Source of the DNA: Xanthomonas sacchari | GTDB lineage: Bacteria > Pseudomonadota > Gammaproteobacteria > Xanthomonadales > Xanthomonadaceae | Assembly: GCF_024266585.1 (NCBI RefSeq) | Contig: NZ_CP100647.1 | Span: forward strand, 186,001-250,000 | Reading direction: 5' to 3' | Length of the DNA: 64,000 nucleotides | Shown: piece by piece, positions 52,133 through 63,791 of the stretch | How positions within the stretch are numbered: position 1 is the first letter of the stretch | Layout: every line of letters starts with the position of its first letter | Translations under genes and position numbers: made by a program | The notes under the pieces: model-generated | Told to the model about the DNA's origin: nothing | Database searches by the model: none | The model's input: the letters and a program-made list of their open reading frames with translations, nothing else

Positions 52133-53617
52133 ATGACGATGTCCCCCGAGGTGGTGATCTGCGGTGCCGGCGCGGCCGGTTTGACCCTGGCGATCGAACT
52201 GGCCCGCCGCGGTGTCGCGTTCCGGCTGCTGGAACAGCGCGACCAGCCCTTCCCCGGCTCCCGCGGCAAGGGCATCCAGCCGCGCAGCCAGGAGATGTTC
52301 GAGGACATGGGCCTGATCCACCGACTGTTCGCCGCCGGCGGCCTCTACCCGGTCTTGCGCACCCATCGCGCCGACGGCAGCTGGGTCGACACGGTCGTGG
52401 TGGAAGGCGGTCCCGCCACCCCGGCCGAACCGTACCGCAGCCCGTTGATGGTGCCGCAGTTCCTGACCGAAGCGGTGCTGCGCGCGCGCCTGTCGGAACT
52501 GGGGCACCAGGTGGAGTTCGGCCATGCCTTGCTCGATGTCGCGCAGGACGCCGAGGGCGTCGCCGTGCGCGTGGCCACGCAGGCCGGCGAGCAGACCATC
52601 GCAACGCGCTACCTGATCGGCGCCGACGGCGGCCGCAGTGCGGTGCGCCGCACGCTGGACATCGGCTTTCCCGGCCAGACTCTGGGCGCGCGCGCCGTCG
52701 TCGCCGACATCGTGCTGCACGGGCTGCCGCGCGACGCCTGGCATTCCTTCCACGAGGACGACACGGCGCGGCGCATTTCGCTGTGCCCGCTGATGGGCAC
52801 AGCGCTGTTCCAGCTGCAGGCGCCGGTGCCGCCCGACGACGAGGTGGACCTGTCGGTCGCGGGTCTGGCGGCCATGCTGCGCGCGCGCACCGGCCGCGAG
52901 GACCTTGTGATCGAACGCGTCTGCTGGGCCTCGGTCTACCAGATGAACGCGCGCCTGGCCGATCGCTACCGCGCCGGGCGCGTGTTCCTGGTCGGCGATG
53001 CGGCGCACATCCATCCGCCGACCGGCGGCCAGGGGCTGAACACCAGCGCGCAGGATGCGTACAACCTGGGCTGGAAGCTGGCCGCGGTGCTGCGCGGCGC
53101 GCCGGCCGCCCTGCTCGACACCTACGAAGAAGAGCGGCGGCCGATCGCCGCCGCGATGCTGGGCCTGTCCACGCGGTTGCTCGATCGCGCCCGCCACGGC
53201 GACCAGCGGCGCGGTCGCGAGGTGCAGCAGCTCGACCTGCACTACCGCGATTCGTCGTTGTCGCTGCAGGCCGACGCGGGCGAGCGCAGGATTCAGCCCG
53301 GCGACCGTGCGCCGGACGCGCCCCTGCGCGGTGCGGGCGGGCAGCCGCTGCGGCTGTTCGACGTCCTGCGCGGTACCCACTGGACCCTGCTCGGCTATGT
53401 CGCCGATCGCGCTCTCGCTCCCGCGTGCCGTGACCTGCACGTGCACATCATCGGTCCCGCCGCGGAACTGCGCGATGCGTACGGTCACTTCGCCGACGCC
53501 TACGCACCGCACCCGGGCGAGTGGCTGTTGGTGCGGCCGGACGGCTATGTCGCCGCACGGGTGGCGACCCCGCACCTGGCGGCGCTGATCGGCCATTTCC
53601 AACGGCACGCGGGGTGA
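52133..53617 (+). CDS. FAD-dependent aromatic-type monooxygenase
   Basis: A 494-residue flavoprotein of the phenol/PheA-TetX hydroxylase type. The Rossmann motif is VVICGAGAAGLTLAIELARRG (starting near residue 7). The second FAD motif is RVFLVGDAAHIHPPTGGQGLNTSAQDAYNLGWKLAAVL, and the DG motif [14 protein letters not shown] lies between. A thioredoxin-like C-terminal domain closes the protein. Such enzymes hydroxylate aromatic compounds or inactivate antibiotics. The divergent MarR gene suggests induction by a phenolic ligand; that is inference. Confidence 0.85.
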   Translation: MTMSPEVVICGAGAAGLTLAIELARRGVAFRLLEQRDQPFPGSRGKGIQPRSQEMFEDMGLIHRLFAAGGLYPVLRTHRADGSWVDTVVVEGGPATPAEPYRSPLMVPQFLTEAVLRARLSELGHQVEFGHALLDVAQDAEGVAVRVATQAGEQTIATRYLIGADGGRSAVRRTLDIGFPGQTLGARAVVADIVLHGLPRDAWHSFHEDDTARRISLCPLMGTALFQLQAPVPPDDEVDLSVAGLAAMLRARTGREDLVIERVCWASVYQMNARLADRYRAGRVFLVGDAAHIHPPTGGQGLNTSAQDAYNLGWKLAAVLRGAPAALLDTYEEERRPIAAAMLGLSTRLLDRARHGDQRRGREVQQLDLHYRDSSLSLQADAGERRIQPGDRAPDAPLRGAGGQPLRLFDVLRGTHWTLLGYVADRALAPACRDLHVHIIGPAAELRDAYGHFADAYAPHPGEWLLVRPDGYVAARVATPHLAALIGHFQRHAG

Positions 53618-53740
53618 CCTGCGCTGGCATGCCTGCGCAGGTGGCACGGCATGCCGCGCGGTGCCCCGATCGATCGCGCGCCACACGGCACAGCGCCGCC
53701 TGCGCGATCCAGCCGCCGTCCGCGCCGTCCGCCGGGCATC

Positions 53741-53770
53741 AAAAAACCGGGAGGCTTGCGCGCTCCCGGT
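53741..53770 (-). terminator. Rho-independent terminator of tyrB
   Basis: Read on the minus strand, ACCGGGAG (53770-53763) pairs with CTCCCGGT (53753-53746), then runs into six Ts. It is 58 nt past the tyrB stop. Confidence 0.9.
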
Positions 53771-53827
53771 GCGATGTCCTGGCCGGACCGCATCCAGGCC
53801 GCCAGACGGCGGCCTCGCCTGCGGCAC

Positions 53828-55030
53828 TCAGCCCTTGTGCACGGTGGCCACGGCCTGGGTCACGTAGTCCAGGTTCTTCTGGCTCAGCGCGGCCACGCAG
53901 ATGCGGCCGGTGCCGACCGCGTAGATGCCGAACTCCTCGCGCAGCCGGTCCACCTGCGCCTTGCTCAGGCCCGAGTACGAGAACATGCCGGCCTGCTGCT
54001 GGATGAAGCCGAACTCCGGTGCGCCCAGAGCGGCCAGCTTCTGCACCATGCCGGCGCGCAGGGCGTGGATGCGCTCGCGCATCTCGGTCAGTTCCTGCTC
54101 CCACATCGCGCGCAGTTCCGGGCTGTTGAGCACCCCGGCGACCAGCGCGGCGCCGTGCGTGGACGGGCTGGAGTAGATGGTGCGGATGATGCGCTTGACC
54201 TGCGACTGCACCGCCTTGCTCTCGGCCGCGTTGGCCGAGACCACCGACAGCGCGCCGACGCGCTCGCCGTACAGCGAGAACGACTTGGAGTACGAGCTGG
54301 CGACCACGTAGTTGTCGATGCCGACCTCGGCCAGCAGGCGCACCGCGTAGGCGTCGGCGTCGATGCCCTTGTCGAAGCCCTGGTAGGCGATGTCCACGAA
54401 CGGGAACAGGTTGCGTTCCTTCAGCAGCTCGGCCACGGTGCGCCACTGCGCCTGGCCCAGGTCGGCGCCGGTCGGGTTGTGGCAGCAGGCGTGCAGCAGC
54501 ACCACGCTGCCGGGCGGGAGCGCGCGCAGGTCGGCGAGCATGCCGTCGAAGTTCAGGCCATGGCTGGCCGGATCGAAATAGGTGTAGTCGACCACGTCGA
54601 AGCCGGCGGCGGTGAACACCGCGCGGTGATTCTCCCAGCTCGGGTTGCTGATGGCGATGGTCGAGGTGGACAGCAGCTTCTTCAGCAGGTCCGCGCCCAC
54701 GCGCAGCGCGCCGCTGCCGCCGATGGTCTGCGAGGTGGCCACGCGGCCGGCGGCCAGCAGCGGCGACTCGGCGCCGAACAGCAGTTTCTGCGTGGCCAGG
54801 TCGTAGGCGGGCAGGCCGTCGATCGGCAGGTAACCGCGCGGCTTGGCGTCCTGCGCCAGCTGCTGTTCGATCTGCTGCACGGCGCGCAGCAGCGGGATGC
54901 GGCCGTTTTCGTCGTAGTAGATGCCCACGCCGAGGTTGACCTTGGTCGGGCGGGAGTCGGCGTTGTAGGCCTCGGTCAGGCCCAGGATCGGGTCGCCTGG
55001 GACCTGTTCCACGTTTGCAAAGAAGGACAC
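53828..55030 (-). CDS. tyrB: Aromatic amino acid aminotransferase (class I, PLP)
   Basis: A 400-residue aspartate/aromatic aminotransferase. The GTG at 55030 gives VSFFANVEQVPGDPILGLTEAYNAD, the family start; no ATG lies closer. The PLP lysine is in VVASSYSKSFSLYGERVG, substrate-binding NPTGADL and the FVDIAYQGFDKG strand precede it, and the C-terminal Arg region is YAVGTGRICVAAL. It interconverts aromatic amino acids and Asp with their keto acids. Transcription ends at the terminator just downstream. Confidence 0.94.
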   Translation of the reverse strand: MSFFANVEQVPGDPILGLTEAYNADSRPTKVNLGVGIYYDENGRIPLLRAVQQIEQQLAQDAKPRGYLPIDGLPAYDLATQKLLFGAESPLLAAGRVATSQTIGGSGALRVGADLLKKLLSTSTIAISNPSWENHRAVFTAAGFDVVDYTYFDPASHGLNFDGMLADLRALPPGSVVLLHACCHNPTGADLGQAQWRTVAELLKERNLFPFVDIAYQGFDKGIDADAYAVRLLAEVGIDNYVVASSYSKSFSLYGERVGALSVVSANAAESKAVQSQVKRIIRTIYSSPSTHGAALVAGVLNSPELRAMWEQELTEMRERIHALRAGMVQKLAALGAPEFGFIQQQAGMFSYSGLSKAQVDRLREEFGIYAVGTGRICVAALSQKNLDYVTQAVATVHKG

Positions 55031-55161
55031 GGCGGTACTCGTTCGGTGGCGGTGGGTGGGGGCCGGGGGGACCGGAGCCGGCGCGGTCAAACGCCTCATC
55101 GTAACAAACGCTGTCGCGCTTGGCCGGGTGCGGCCCGGCGCCACATCGGCGATGATGGCGC

Positions 55162-57288
55162 ATGTCTGCTCCCCTGCTCTCCGCCCTGCTCTGCGGGGCC
55201 TGCGCCCTGGCGCTGCCGCCCCTGCTCCGCGCCGCCCCCGCCGATGAACCCGCCACCACCCTGCCGGCGCTGCAGGTCCAGGCCGCCCGCGTCGGCGGCG
55301 TGGCCGATTTCGACCTGCCGGCGTCGCTGACCAGCACCGATCTGGGCGATAGCGACCGCCTCGGCGCGCAGGCGTCCGAGGCCCTGGTCGGGGTGCCCGG
55401 CCTGCTCGCGCGCGACCGCCAGAACTATGCGCAGGACACCCAGCTGTCGATCCGCGGCTTCGGCGCGCGCTCGGCGTTCGGCGTGCGTGGCGTGCGCCTG
55501 CTGCTGGACGGGATCCCGGCGACGATGCCGGACGGCCAGGGCCAGCTGTCCAACTTCAACCTGTTCGGCAGCGAGCGGGTCGAGGTGCTGCGCGGGCCGT
55601 TCTCGGCGCTGTACGGCAACTCCTCCGGCGGCGTGGTGCAGCTGTGGAGCGCCGACGGCCAGCCTGGCGATCCGTGGCGGCTGCGCAGCGCGATCGGCAG
55701 TCACGGCACCGCGGTCCTCAGCGCGCAGGCGCTGGGCCAGCAGGGCGATGTCCACTACAACCTTGCTGCCACCCATTTCAGCACCGACGGCTACCGCGAC
55801 CACAGCCACGCGCAGCGCACCACCTTCAACGCCAAGATCGGCATCGACCTGGCGCCCGGGCGGCGCCTGGACCTGCTGCTCAACGCGCTGGAGGCGCCCG
55901 ATGCGCAGGATCCGCTGGGCCTGAGCCGCGCCCAGGCCGCCGCCGACCCGCGCCAGGCCACCGCCGCGGCCAGCCAGTTCGACACCCGCAAGTCCACCCG
56001 CCAGGTGCAGGCCGGCGCCATCTTCACCCAGCAGGTGGAGCAGCAGACCTGGCGGCTGATGGGCTACGCCGGGCGCCGCGACGTCACCCAATACCTCTCG
56101 GTGCCGGTGGGCGCGCAGAGCAATCCGCTCAACGCCGGCGGCGTGATCGACCTGGACGGCGACTACGGCGGCCTCGACGCGCGCTGGGCCTGGCAGGGCC
56201 AGCTGGGCGGACGCCCGTTCCAGTTCACTGTCGGCGCCAATGCCGACCGCCAGCAACAGCACCGCACCGGCTACGAGAACTTCGTCGGCAGCACGCTCGG
56301 GGTGAAGGGCCGCCTGCGCCGCGACCAGCAGGACCGGGTGGAGAACGTGGACCAGTTCGCCCAGGCCTGGTGGCAGTTCGCCGAGCGCTGGTCGCTGCTG
56401 GCCGGGCTGCGCCACAGCCAGGTGCGCTTCCGTTCGGACGATGCCTACATCGTCGGCCGCAATCCCGACGACAGCGGCCGCACCGACTACGCCGCGACCA
56501 CGCCGGTGGCCGGGCTGGTGTTCCGCGTCGCCGACGACCTGCGGCTCTACGCCTCGGCCGGGCGCGGCTTCGAGACGCCGACCTTCAACGAACTGGGCTA
56601 TCGCCGCGACGGCGGCGCCGGCCTGGCGCTGGACCTGGCCGCGGCGCGCAGCCAGAACCTGGAACTGGGTGCAAAGTGGCGCAACGCCGCCGGCGCCAGC
56701 TGGGACGCGGCGCTGTTCCGCGCCAGCACCGACGACGAACTGGCGGTGGCCAGCAACACCAACGGCCGCAGCACCTACCGCAACATCGGCCGCACCCGCC
56801 GCCAGGGCGCCGAGACCAGCCTGACCCTGCCGCTGGGCGACAGCGCACAACTGCAACTGGCCTACACTTGGCTGCAGGCGACGGTGCGCCAGGCCTACCT
56901 GACCTGCGCCAGCAGCGGCTGCGCCACGCCCACCGCGGTGGTGGCCGCCGGCACGCGCCTGCCCGGCGTGCCGCAGCAGCAACTGTTCGCGCGCTGGCAG
57001 TGGCAGCCGCGCGCCTGGCAGTTCGCGGTGGAAGGCGTGGCCGCCGGCGACACCGTGGTCAACGACCTGGCCAGCGAGGCCGCGCCCGGCTATGCGCTGC
57101 TCAACCTGGAAGCGGCGCGGCGCTGGACCACCGCGCACGGCAGCCTGCGCGCCTTCGCGCGCATCGACAATGCGTTCGACCGCCGCTACATCGGCTCGGT
57201 CATCGTCAACGACGGCAACGGCCGCTACTACGAGCCCGGCCCCGACCGCAGCTACACGGTCGGGTTGCAGTGGGACTTGCCGCACTGA
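55162..57288 (+). CDS. TonB-dependent outer-membrane receptor
   Basis: A 708-residue receptor. A signal peptide (MSAPLLSALLCGACALALPP) precedes a plug domain (about 40-160) with LSIRGFGARSAFGVRGVRLLLDG and RVEVLRGPFSALYGNSSGGVV. A 22-strand barrel follows to the end. The last residues (YTVGLQWDLPH) lack the aromatic C-terminal residue usual for barrels but end in a strand. The TonB box is not clear. The ligand cannot be told; the best-known relatives are siderophore/metal receptors. It is divergent from tyrB. Confidence 0.92.
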   Translation: MSAPLLSALLCGACALALPPLLRAAPADEPATTLPALQVQAARVGGVADFDLPASLTSTDLGDSDRLGAQASEALVGVPGLLARDRQNYAQDTQLSIRGFGARSAFGVRGVRLLLDGIPATMPDGQGQLSNFNLFGSERVEVLRGPFSALYGNSSGGVVQLWSADGQPGDPWRLRSAIGSHGTAVLSAQALGQQGDVHYNLAATHFSTDGYRDHSHAQRTTFNAKIGIDLAPGRRLDLLLNALEAPDAQDPLGLSRAQAAADPRQATAAASQFDTRKSTRQVQAGAIFTQQVEQQTWRLMGYAGRRDVTQYLSVPVGAQSNPLNAGGVIDLDGDYGGLDARWAWQGQLGGRPFQFTVGANADRQQQHRTGYENFVGSTLGVKGRLRRDQQDRVENVDQFAQAWWQFAERWSLLAGLRHSQVRFRSDDAYIVGRNPDDSGRTDYAATTPVAGLVFRVADDLRLYASAGRGFETPTFNELGYRRDGGAGLALDLAAARSQNLELGAKWRNAAGASWDAALFRASTDDELAVASNTNGRSTYRNIGRTRRQGAETSLTLPLGDSAQLQLAYTWLQATVRQAYLTCASSGCATPTAVVAAGTRLPGVPQQQLFARWQWQPRAWQFAVEGVAAGDTVVNDLASEAAPGYALLNLEAARRWTTAHGSLRAFARIDNAFDRRYIGSVIVNDGNGRYYEPGPDRSYTVGLQWDLPH

Positions 57289-57587
57289 GCGGCAAGTCCG
57301 CGCGGGCGGTTCGTTGTAGGGGCTGCATTCGTCCGCGTCACGACCTGCCGCACTCCGCTCTCACCTACAACGCTAGACCCGCTTCGACACACGCGGCTTC
57401 AGCCGGGACTTGCGATACGTGGCTGGGTGCACTGTGGGAGGGACTTCAGTCCCGACGCCTTGCAGGGTCGGGTAGCAGCAAGCGCTGTTCGTCGCGGCTG
57501 CAGGACAGCTAACGCCCAGGGTGTCGGAGATCGGCAGAGACCGCTTGCCGCGCACCAACGCCGGAACCAGCGTGGCGTCGCGCCCCG
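57289..57587. other. Convergent intergenic region with half REP sequences
   Basis: 299 nt after the receptor gene. Two same-orientation REP half-sites occur: GCGGCTTCAGCCGGGAC at 57393-57409 and a TGTGGGAGGGACTTCAGTCC arm at 57433-57457. No gene is recognised. Confidence 0.6.
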
Positions 57588-59483
57588 TTAGTGCGTCCCC
57601 AACTGCAGCCGCCGGTACAGCGTGCTGCGGCTGATGCCCAGCCGGCGCGCGGCCTGCGACACATTGCCGTCGCAGGCATCCAATGCCTGGCGCATGGCGC
57701 CGAGCGCCAGGCTGTCCAGGTCGGCATCGGGCAACGGCATCACCGCGCCGCCGTTGCCGCCCTGCTCCGCCACGCGGATGCCGGGCAGGTAGGCCGGCAG
57801 GGCGTCGGCATCGACCAGCGCATCCGCTTCGCTCAGCGCCACCAGCGTGCGCAGGCAGGCCACCAGTTGGCGCAGGTTGCCCGGCCAGGCGTAGGCGCTC
57901 AGCGTCGCCAGGGCCGCCTCGGTCAGGCGCCTGCCCTGCCCCAGCCGCGCCCACAGCTCGCCGACCAGCGCCCGCCGGTCCGGGTGCGCGCGCAGCGGCG
58001 GCACCTGCACGCAGTGATGGGCGATGCGGTAGTACAGGTCGGGCCGGAAGCGCTGTTCGGCCATCGCCGCGTCCAGGTCGCGGTGGGTGGCGCAGATCAG
58101 CGCGAAATCCAGTTTCACCGGCTTGCCGCCGCCCAGCGGCAGCAGTTCGCGTTCCTGCAGCACGCGCAGCAGCCGCGGTTGCAGGGCCAGCGGCATGTCG
58201 CCGATCTCGTCCAGGAACAGCACGCCGCCGTCGGCCTGGCGCAGCAGGCCCGGGTTGCCGTGCTTGCGCGCGCCGGTGAAGGCGCCGTCCTCGTAGCCGA
58301 ACAGTTCCGCTTCGATCAGCCCTTCCGGCAGCGCCGCGCAGTTGACCGCCACGAACGGGCGCCCGGCGCGCGCGCTGCGCCGGTGCAGTTCGCGCGCGAA
58401 CACTTCCTTGCCGGTGCCGGTCTCGCCCTGCACCAGCACCGGCAGTTGCGCGTCGAGCACGCGGCACGCGCGCTCCAGCGCCAGCTCCTGTGCGGCGTCG
58501 AACAGCGGTGCGTCGGATGCCGCCGCCGCGGAGGAGCGCGACGCGGTGACGGTGATCGGCGCCTGTTGCGGGCGCCGCCGCGGGCGGTCGTCGGCCGGGC
58601 TGTCGATGCGTCCGTGCAGCGCCCGCCCCTGCAGGTCGAACACGCTGCCCTGCTGGCGCAGCCGCGACAGCGGTTCCTCGAACAGCGCTTCGTAGGGCGC
58701 GCGGCCGAGTTCGTGGCGCTCCAGCCCGAACAGGCGCAGCCCGGCCTGGTTGGCCGCCACCAGGCGGCCGTTGCGGAACGCCAGCAGCGCTTCGCGCGCG
58801 GTGCCGAGCAGCGCCGGGTCGTGGTGCACGCGCAGCAGCTCGCAACCGGGAATGCCGTCGTCGAAGTAGCGGTGTTCGATGTTGGCCACCGCCATCCGCG
58901 CCAGCGCCAGCGCATGCATGTGCTGCACGCTGGCGTCGCCGGAGATGTCGAGCACGCCGGCCAGGTGCCCGTACGGATCGAAGATCGGCACCGCCGCGCA
59001 ACTGAGGATCTGGTGCGGGGCGAAGTAGTGTTCGCCGCCGCGCACTTCCACCGAGCGGCTTTCGACGATGGCAGTGCCGATCGCGTTGGTGCCCACCTGG
59101 GTTTCGCTCCAGCACGCGCCGGGCATCAGCGCCACCCTGCCCGCCTTGTCGAGGAAGCGCGGGCTGCCTTCGGCGTCGAGGATCCAGCCGGCCTCGTCGG
59201 TGAGCAGCACGATGCTGCCGGTGGCCGTGGCGTCGCCGGCCAGGCCTTCCAGTTCGGCGCGGGCCAGCCGCCACAGGCGCTCGTGCGCCTCGCGCAGGGC
59301 GCGCAGGCGCGAGGCTTCCAGCGGCTCGATCGCCGGCTTCGCGTCCGCGGCCAGGCCCAGCCGTTGGCAGCGCTGCCACGACTGCAGGATGGTGTCGGGC
59401 ACCTGCCCCACCGGCGCGCCGCCGCGTTCGAAGAACGCGCGGCGGGCCAGGCCGAGTTGATGTTGGGAAGGTTGCTGCGCCAT
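57588..59483 (-). CDS. Sigma-54-dependent AcoR-like transcriptional activator
   Basis: A 631-residue enhancer-binding protein. An N-terminal GAF-type sensor region (about 60-230) precedes a PAS-like stretch. The AAA+ domain has [15 protein letters not shown] (Walker A), the sigma-54 contact loop GAFTGA and [12 protein letters not shown] (Walker B). A Fis-type helix-turn-helix ends the protein ([22 protein letters not shown]). The ATG at 59483 follows GGAGCCGGAC. It is divergent from an aldehyde/alcohol dehydrogenase operon that has a -24/-12 promoter, so it most likely activates that operon. The inducer is unknown; acetoin, ethanol or acetaldehyde are candidates. Confidence 0.9.
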   Translation of the reverse strand: MAQQPSQHQLGLARRAFFERGGAPVGQVPDTILQSWQRCQRLGLAADAKPAIEPLEASRLRALREAHERLWRLARAELEGLAGDATATGSIVLLTDEAGWILDAEGSPRFLDKAGRVALMPGACWSETQVGTNAIGTAIVESRSVEVRGGEHYFAPHQILSCAAVPIFDPYGHLAGVLDISGDASVQHMHALALARMAVANIEHRYFDDGIPGCELLRVHHDPALLGTAREALLAFRNGRLVAANQAGLRLFGLERHELGRAPYEALFEEPLSRLRQQGSVFDLQGRALHGRIDSPADDRPRRRPQQAPITVTASRSSAAAASDAPLFDAAQELALERACRVLDAQLPVLVQGETGTGKEVFARELHRRSARAGRPFVAVNCAALPEGLIEAELFGYEDGAFTGARKHGNPGLLRQADGGVLFLDEIGDMPLALQPRLLRVLQERELLPLGGGKPVKLDFALICATHRDLDAAMAEQRFRPDLYYRIAHHCVQVPPLRAHPDRRALVGELWARLGQGRRLTEAALATLSAYAWPGNLRQLVACLRTLVALSEADALVDADALPAYLPGIRVAEQGGNGGAVMPLPDADLDSLALGAMRQALDACDGNVSQAARRLGISRSTLYRRLQLGTH

Positions 59484-59495
59484 GTCCGGCTCCGC

Positions 59496-59512
59496 TGTCG
59501 CAGATTGCGACA
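59496..59512. promoter_or_regulatory. Candidate upstream activator site for the AcoR-like regulator
   Basis: TGTCGCAGATTGCGACA is a perfect 7-bp inverted repeat around GAT, located about 150 nt upstream of the -24/-12 promoter. A related imperfect TGTCGCGGTGCGAC is at 59612-59625. Confidence 0.7.
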
Positions 59513-59653
59513 CCTGTTGATACGGGTGTTCCGATAAACAGCACATCCGTTGGCGCGGTGCAATCGAAAGATGTGATGCGACGCAGCAAAACCGGCAGGG
59601 GTGCGACGGCGTGTCGCGGTGCGACCGCGTGACGCGGCGCAGCACGCAAAACC

Positions 59654-59668
59654 TGGCATCGGACTTGC
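59654..59668 (+). promoter_or_regulatory. Sigma-54 (-24/-12) promoter of the aldehyde/alcohol dehydrogenase operon
   Basis: TGGCATCGGACTTGC matches the consensus TGGCAC-N5-TTGC with one deviation and correct GG/GC spacing. It lies about 58 nt ahead of the aldehyde dehydrogenase start. Confidence 0.88.
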
Positions 59669-59726
59669 GCATATGCCGCTACCGGACGGCCCTGCCCGTC
59701 CTTTCCGACCGTCGAAGGAGAACACG

Positions 59727-61256
<1,530 letters not shown>

Positions 61257-61384
61257 CGCGCGGGGCGGGGCGGCGGCACGCCTGCGGCGTGTCCCCGCCT
61301 GGCCCGCCAACTGATCTGGATCAAGGCAATCCGTCGCCGGTCGCGCGATGGTGACATCACCCGTTTTCTCTCAGGAGCGTTGCA

Positions 61385-62413
61385 ATGGACAAGACGATGA
61401 AAGCCGCCGTGGTACGCGAGTTCGGCAAGCCGCTGGCGATCGAGGAAGTGACGGTGCCGCGGCCCCAGGCCGGCGACATCCTGGTCAAGATCGAGGCCTG
61501 CGGCGTGTGCCACACCGACCTGCATGCGGCCGAAGGCGACTGGCCGGTGAAGCCGAACCCGCCGTTCATTCCCGGCCACGAGGGCGTGGGCCACGTGGTG
61601 GCGGTCGGCGCCGGCGTGGACCACGTGAAGGAGGGCGACCGCGTCGGCATTCCGTGGCTGTACTCGGCCTGCGGCCATTGCGAGCATTGCCTGGGCGGCT
61701 GGGAAACCCTGTGCGAGACGCAGCAGAACACCGGCTACTCGGTCAACGGCGGCTTCGCCGAGTACGCGCTGGCCAACGCCAATTACGTCGGCCATCTGCC
61801 CAAGCACATCGGCTTCGTCGAGGTCGCGCCGATCCTGTGCGCCGGCGTCACCGTGTACAAGGGCCTGAAGGTCACCGACACCAAGCCCGGCAACTGGGTG
61901 GTGATCTCGGGCATCGGCGGCCTCGGCCACATGGCGGTGCAGTACGCCAAGGCGATGGGCATGAACGTGGCCGCGGTGGACGTGGACGACGCCAAGCTGG
62001 CGCTGGCCACGCGCCTGGGCGCGACGGTGACGGTGAATGCGCGCACCACCGACCCGGTGGCGTACCTGAAGAAGGAAATCGGCGGTGCGCACGGCGCGCT
62101 GGTCACCGCGGTCTCGCCGAAGGCGTTCGAGCAGGCCATCGGCATGGTCCGCCGCGGCGGCACCGTCTCGCTCAACGGCCTGCCGCCGGGCCAGTTCCCG
62201 CTGGACATCTTCGGCATGGTGCTCAACGGCGTGACCGTGCGCGGCTCCATCGTCGGCACCCGCCTGGACCTGCAGGAGTCGCTGGAGTTCGCCGAGCAGG
62301 GCAAGGTCGCCGCGACGGTGGCCACCGACACCCTGGACAACATCAACGATGTGTTCGCGCGCATGCATGCCGGCAAGATCGAAGGCCGCATCGTGCTGGA
62401 CATGGCCGCCTGA
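61385..62413 (+). CDS. adhA: Zinc-dependent alcohol dehydrogenase
   Basis: A 342-residue medium-chain alcohol dehydrogenase of the AdhP/AdhA type. The catalytic zinc ligands are in [10 protein letters not shown] and PGHEGVGHV. The structural zinc loop is [15 protein letters not shown]. The nucleotide fold has [13 protein letters not shown]. It oxidises primary alcohols such as ethanol to aldehydes. It is 128 nt after the aldehyde dehydrogenase gene and is followed by a TGATG-coupled DUF779 gene. Confidence 0.93.
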   Translation: MDKTMKAAVVREFGKPLAIEEVTVPRPQAGDILVKIEACGVCHTDLHAAEGDWPVKPNPPFIPGHEGVGHVVAVGAGVDHVKEGDRVGIPWLYSACGHCEHCLGGWETLCETQQNTGYSVNGGFAEYALANANYVGHLPKHIGFVEVAPILCAGVTVYKGLKVTDTKPGNWVVISGIGGLGHMAVQYAKAMGMNVAAVDVDDAKLALATRLGATVTVNARTTDPVAYLKKEIGGAHGALVTAVSPKAFEQAIGMVRRGGTVSLNGLPPGQFPLDIFGMVLNGVTVRGSIVGTRLDLQESLEFAEQGKVAATVATDTLDNINDVFARMHAGKIEGRIVLDMAA

Positions 62414-62802
62414 TGGACGCGCCCGCTGCCGCGCCGCCGCCGCAGGTGCTGGCGACGTTGCCGGCGCTGCAGCTGATCGCGCGGCTGCGGGCGCGGCACG
62501 GCCCGCTGCTGTTCCATCAGTCCGGCGGCTGCTGCGACGGCTCCTCGCCGATGTGCTACCCGCAGGACGACTTCATCGTCGGCGACCGCGACGTGCTGCT
62601 GGGCGAGATCGGCGAAGCGCCGTTCTACATCAGCCCGTCGCAGTTCGCCTACTGGAAGCACACCCAGCTGATCATCGACGTCGTCCCAGGCCGTGGCGGC
62701 ATGTTCTCGCTGGAGAACGGCGAGGGCGTGCGCTTCCTGGTGCGTTCGCGGTTGTTCGAGGATAGCGAGTACGCCGCGCTGGAGGCGGCGGGGAAGGTGT
62801 AG
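62413..62802 (+). CDS. DUF779 family protein
   Basis: A 129-residue cytoplasmic protein. The start codon overlaps the adhA stop (TGATG). Landmarks are FHQSGGCCDGSSPMCYP, a Cys-rich segment, and FYISPSQFAYWKHTQLIIDVVPGRGGMFSLE. DUF779 proteins habitually accompany aldehyde dehydrogenases of this type. The Cys cluster could bind a metal, but no activity is established. Confidence 0.88.
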   Translation: MDAPAAAPPPQVLATLPALQLIARLRARHGPLLFHQSGGCCDGSSPMCYPQDDFIVGDRDVLLGEIGEAPFYISPSQFAYWKHTQLIIDVVPGRGGMFSLENGEGVRFLVRSRLFEDSEYAALEAAGKV

Positions 62803-62832
62803 TCGCGGACGCAGGTGGCTGCATGCAGCCGC

Positions 62833-62897
62833 AGCAGCGGCTTCAGCCGCGACGGGTGGCCCCGCTGGCGACGCGGTCGCGGCTGAAGCCGCTCCTA
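62833..62897. repeat. REP-type palindrome, copy 6
   Basis: AGCGGCTTCAGCCGCGAC (62836-62853) is perfectly mirrored by GTCGCGGCTGAAGCCGCT (62876-62893) around a 22-nt loop. It lies between convergent genes. Confidence 0.9.
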
Positions 62898-62937
62898 GGG
62901 CAGGGGAGGTGTTTCGCGCAGCGGCGATAGCGTCGCC

Positions 62938-63333
<396 letters not shown>

Positions 63334-63395
63334 CTAACGGCCCCGGCGCTACTGCTGCCGATCCCCCCGCCGCCGTTGCCGCCCGGAGCCTTGCC

Positions 63396-63791
63396 ATGCG
63401 CCCCAGCGACCGCCCCGACCCGCTGCTGTTCAACGCCCATCTGGATCCGTTGCCTAGCGTCCCGCCGCCTCATCGCCGCGGCGCCGCGCCGCGCCCGCAC
63501 GATGCGCCGGACTACCGCCGCTACAGCCTGGCCGACTACCGCCAGCGCCGTGCCCGCCATCGCACGCCGTGGCGCGACCTGTGCCCGGCCTACGCCTTCG
63601 CCCTGCAGACCCATGCCAGCGGCTGGCCGCGCGGGCCGCAGGCCGAGACCGATGGCGAGCTGGCCGCGCACTGGGACCTGGTGCGCGGCGACTCGCGGCT
63701 GGACTGGGATCAGGCGCGGCAGGTGGTCGAGGACGCCTGGCAGGCACTGGACCACTTGCCGGCGCAGGCGACCGGCGCGGAGCCGCACTGA
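63396..63791 (+). CDS. Hypothetical protein coupled to Ku
   Basis: A 131-residue basic hydrophilic protein. The mid-region PDYRRYSLADYRQRRARHRTPW and AYAFALQTHASGWP followed by acidic LVRGDSRLDWDQARQVVEDAWQALDHL resemble conserved xanthomonad proteins of unknown role. Its stop overlaps the Ku start (TGATG), so the two are probably translated together. The ribosome-binding site is CCGGAGCC. Confidence 0.68.
   Translation: MRPSDRPDPLLFNAHLDPLPSVPPPHRRGAAPRPHDAPDYRRYSLADYRQRRARHRTPWRDLCPAYAFALQTHASGWPRGPQAETDGELAAHWDLVRGDSRLDWDQARQVVEDAWQALDHLPAQATGAEPH

Noticed and set aside
55004-55019. CTGTTCCACGTTTGCA near the tyrB start as a parS site
   Set aside because: Only the left half matches; it encodes the conserved tyrB N-terminus.
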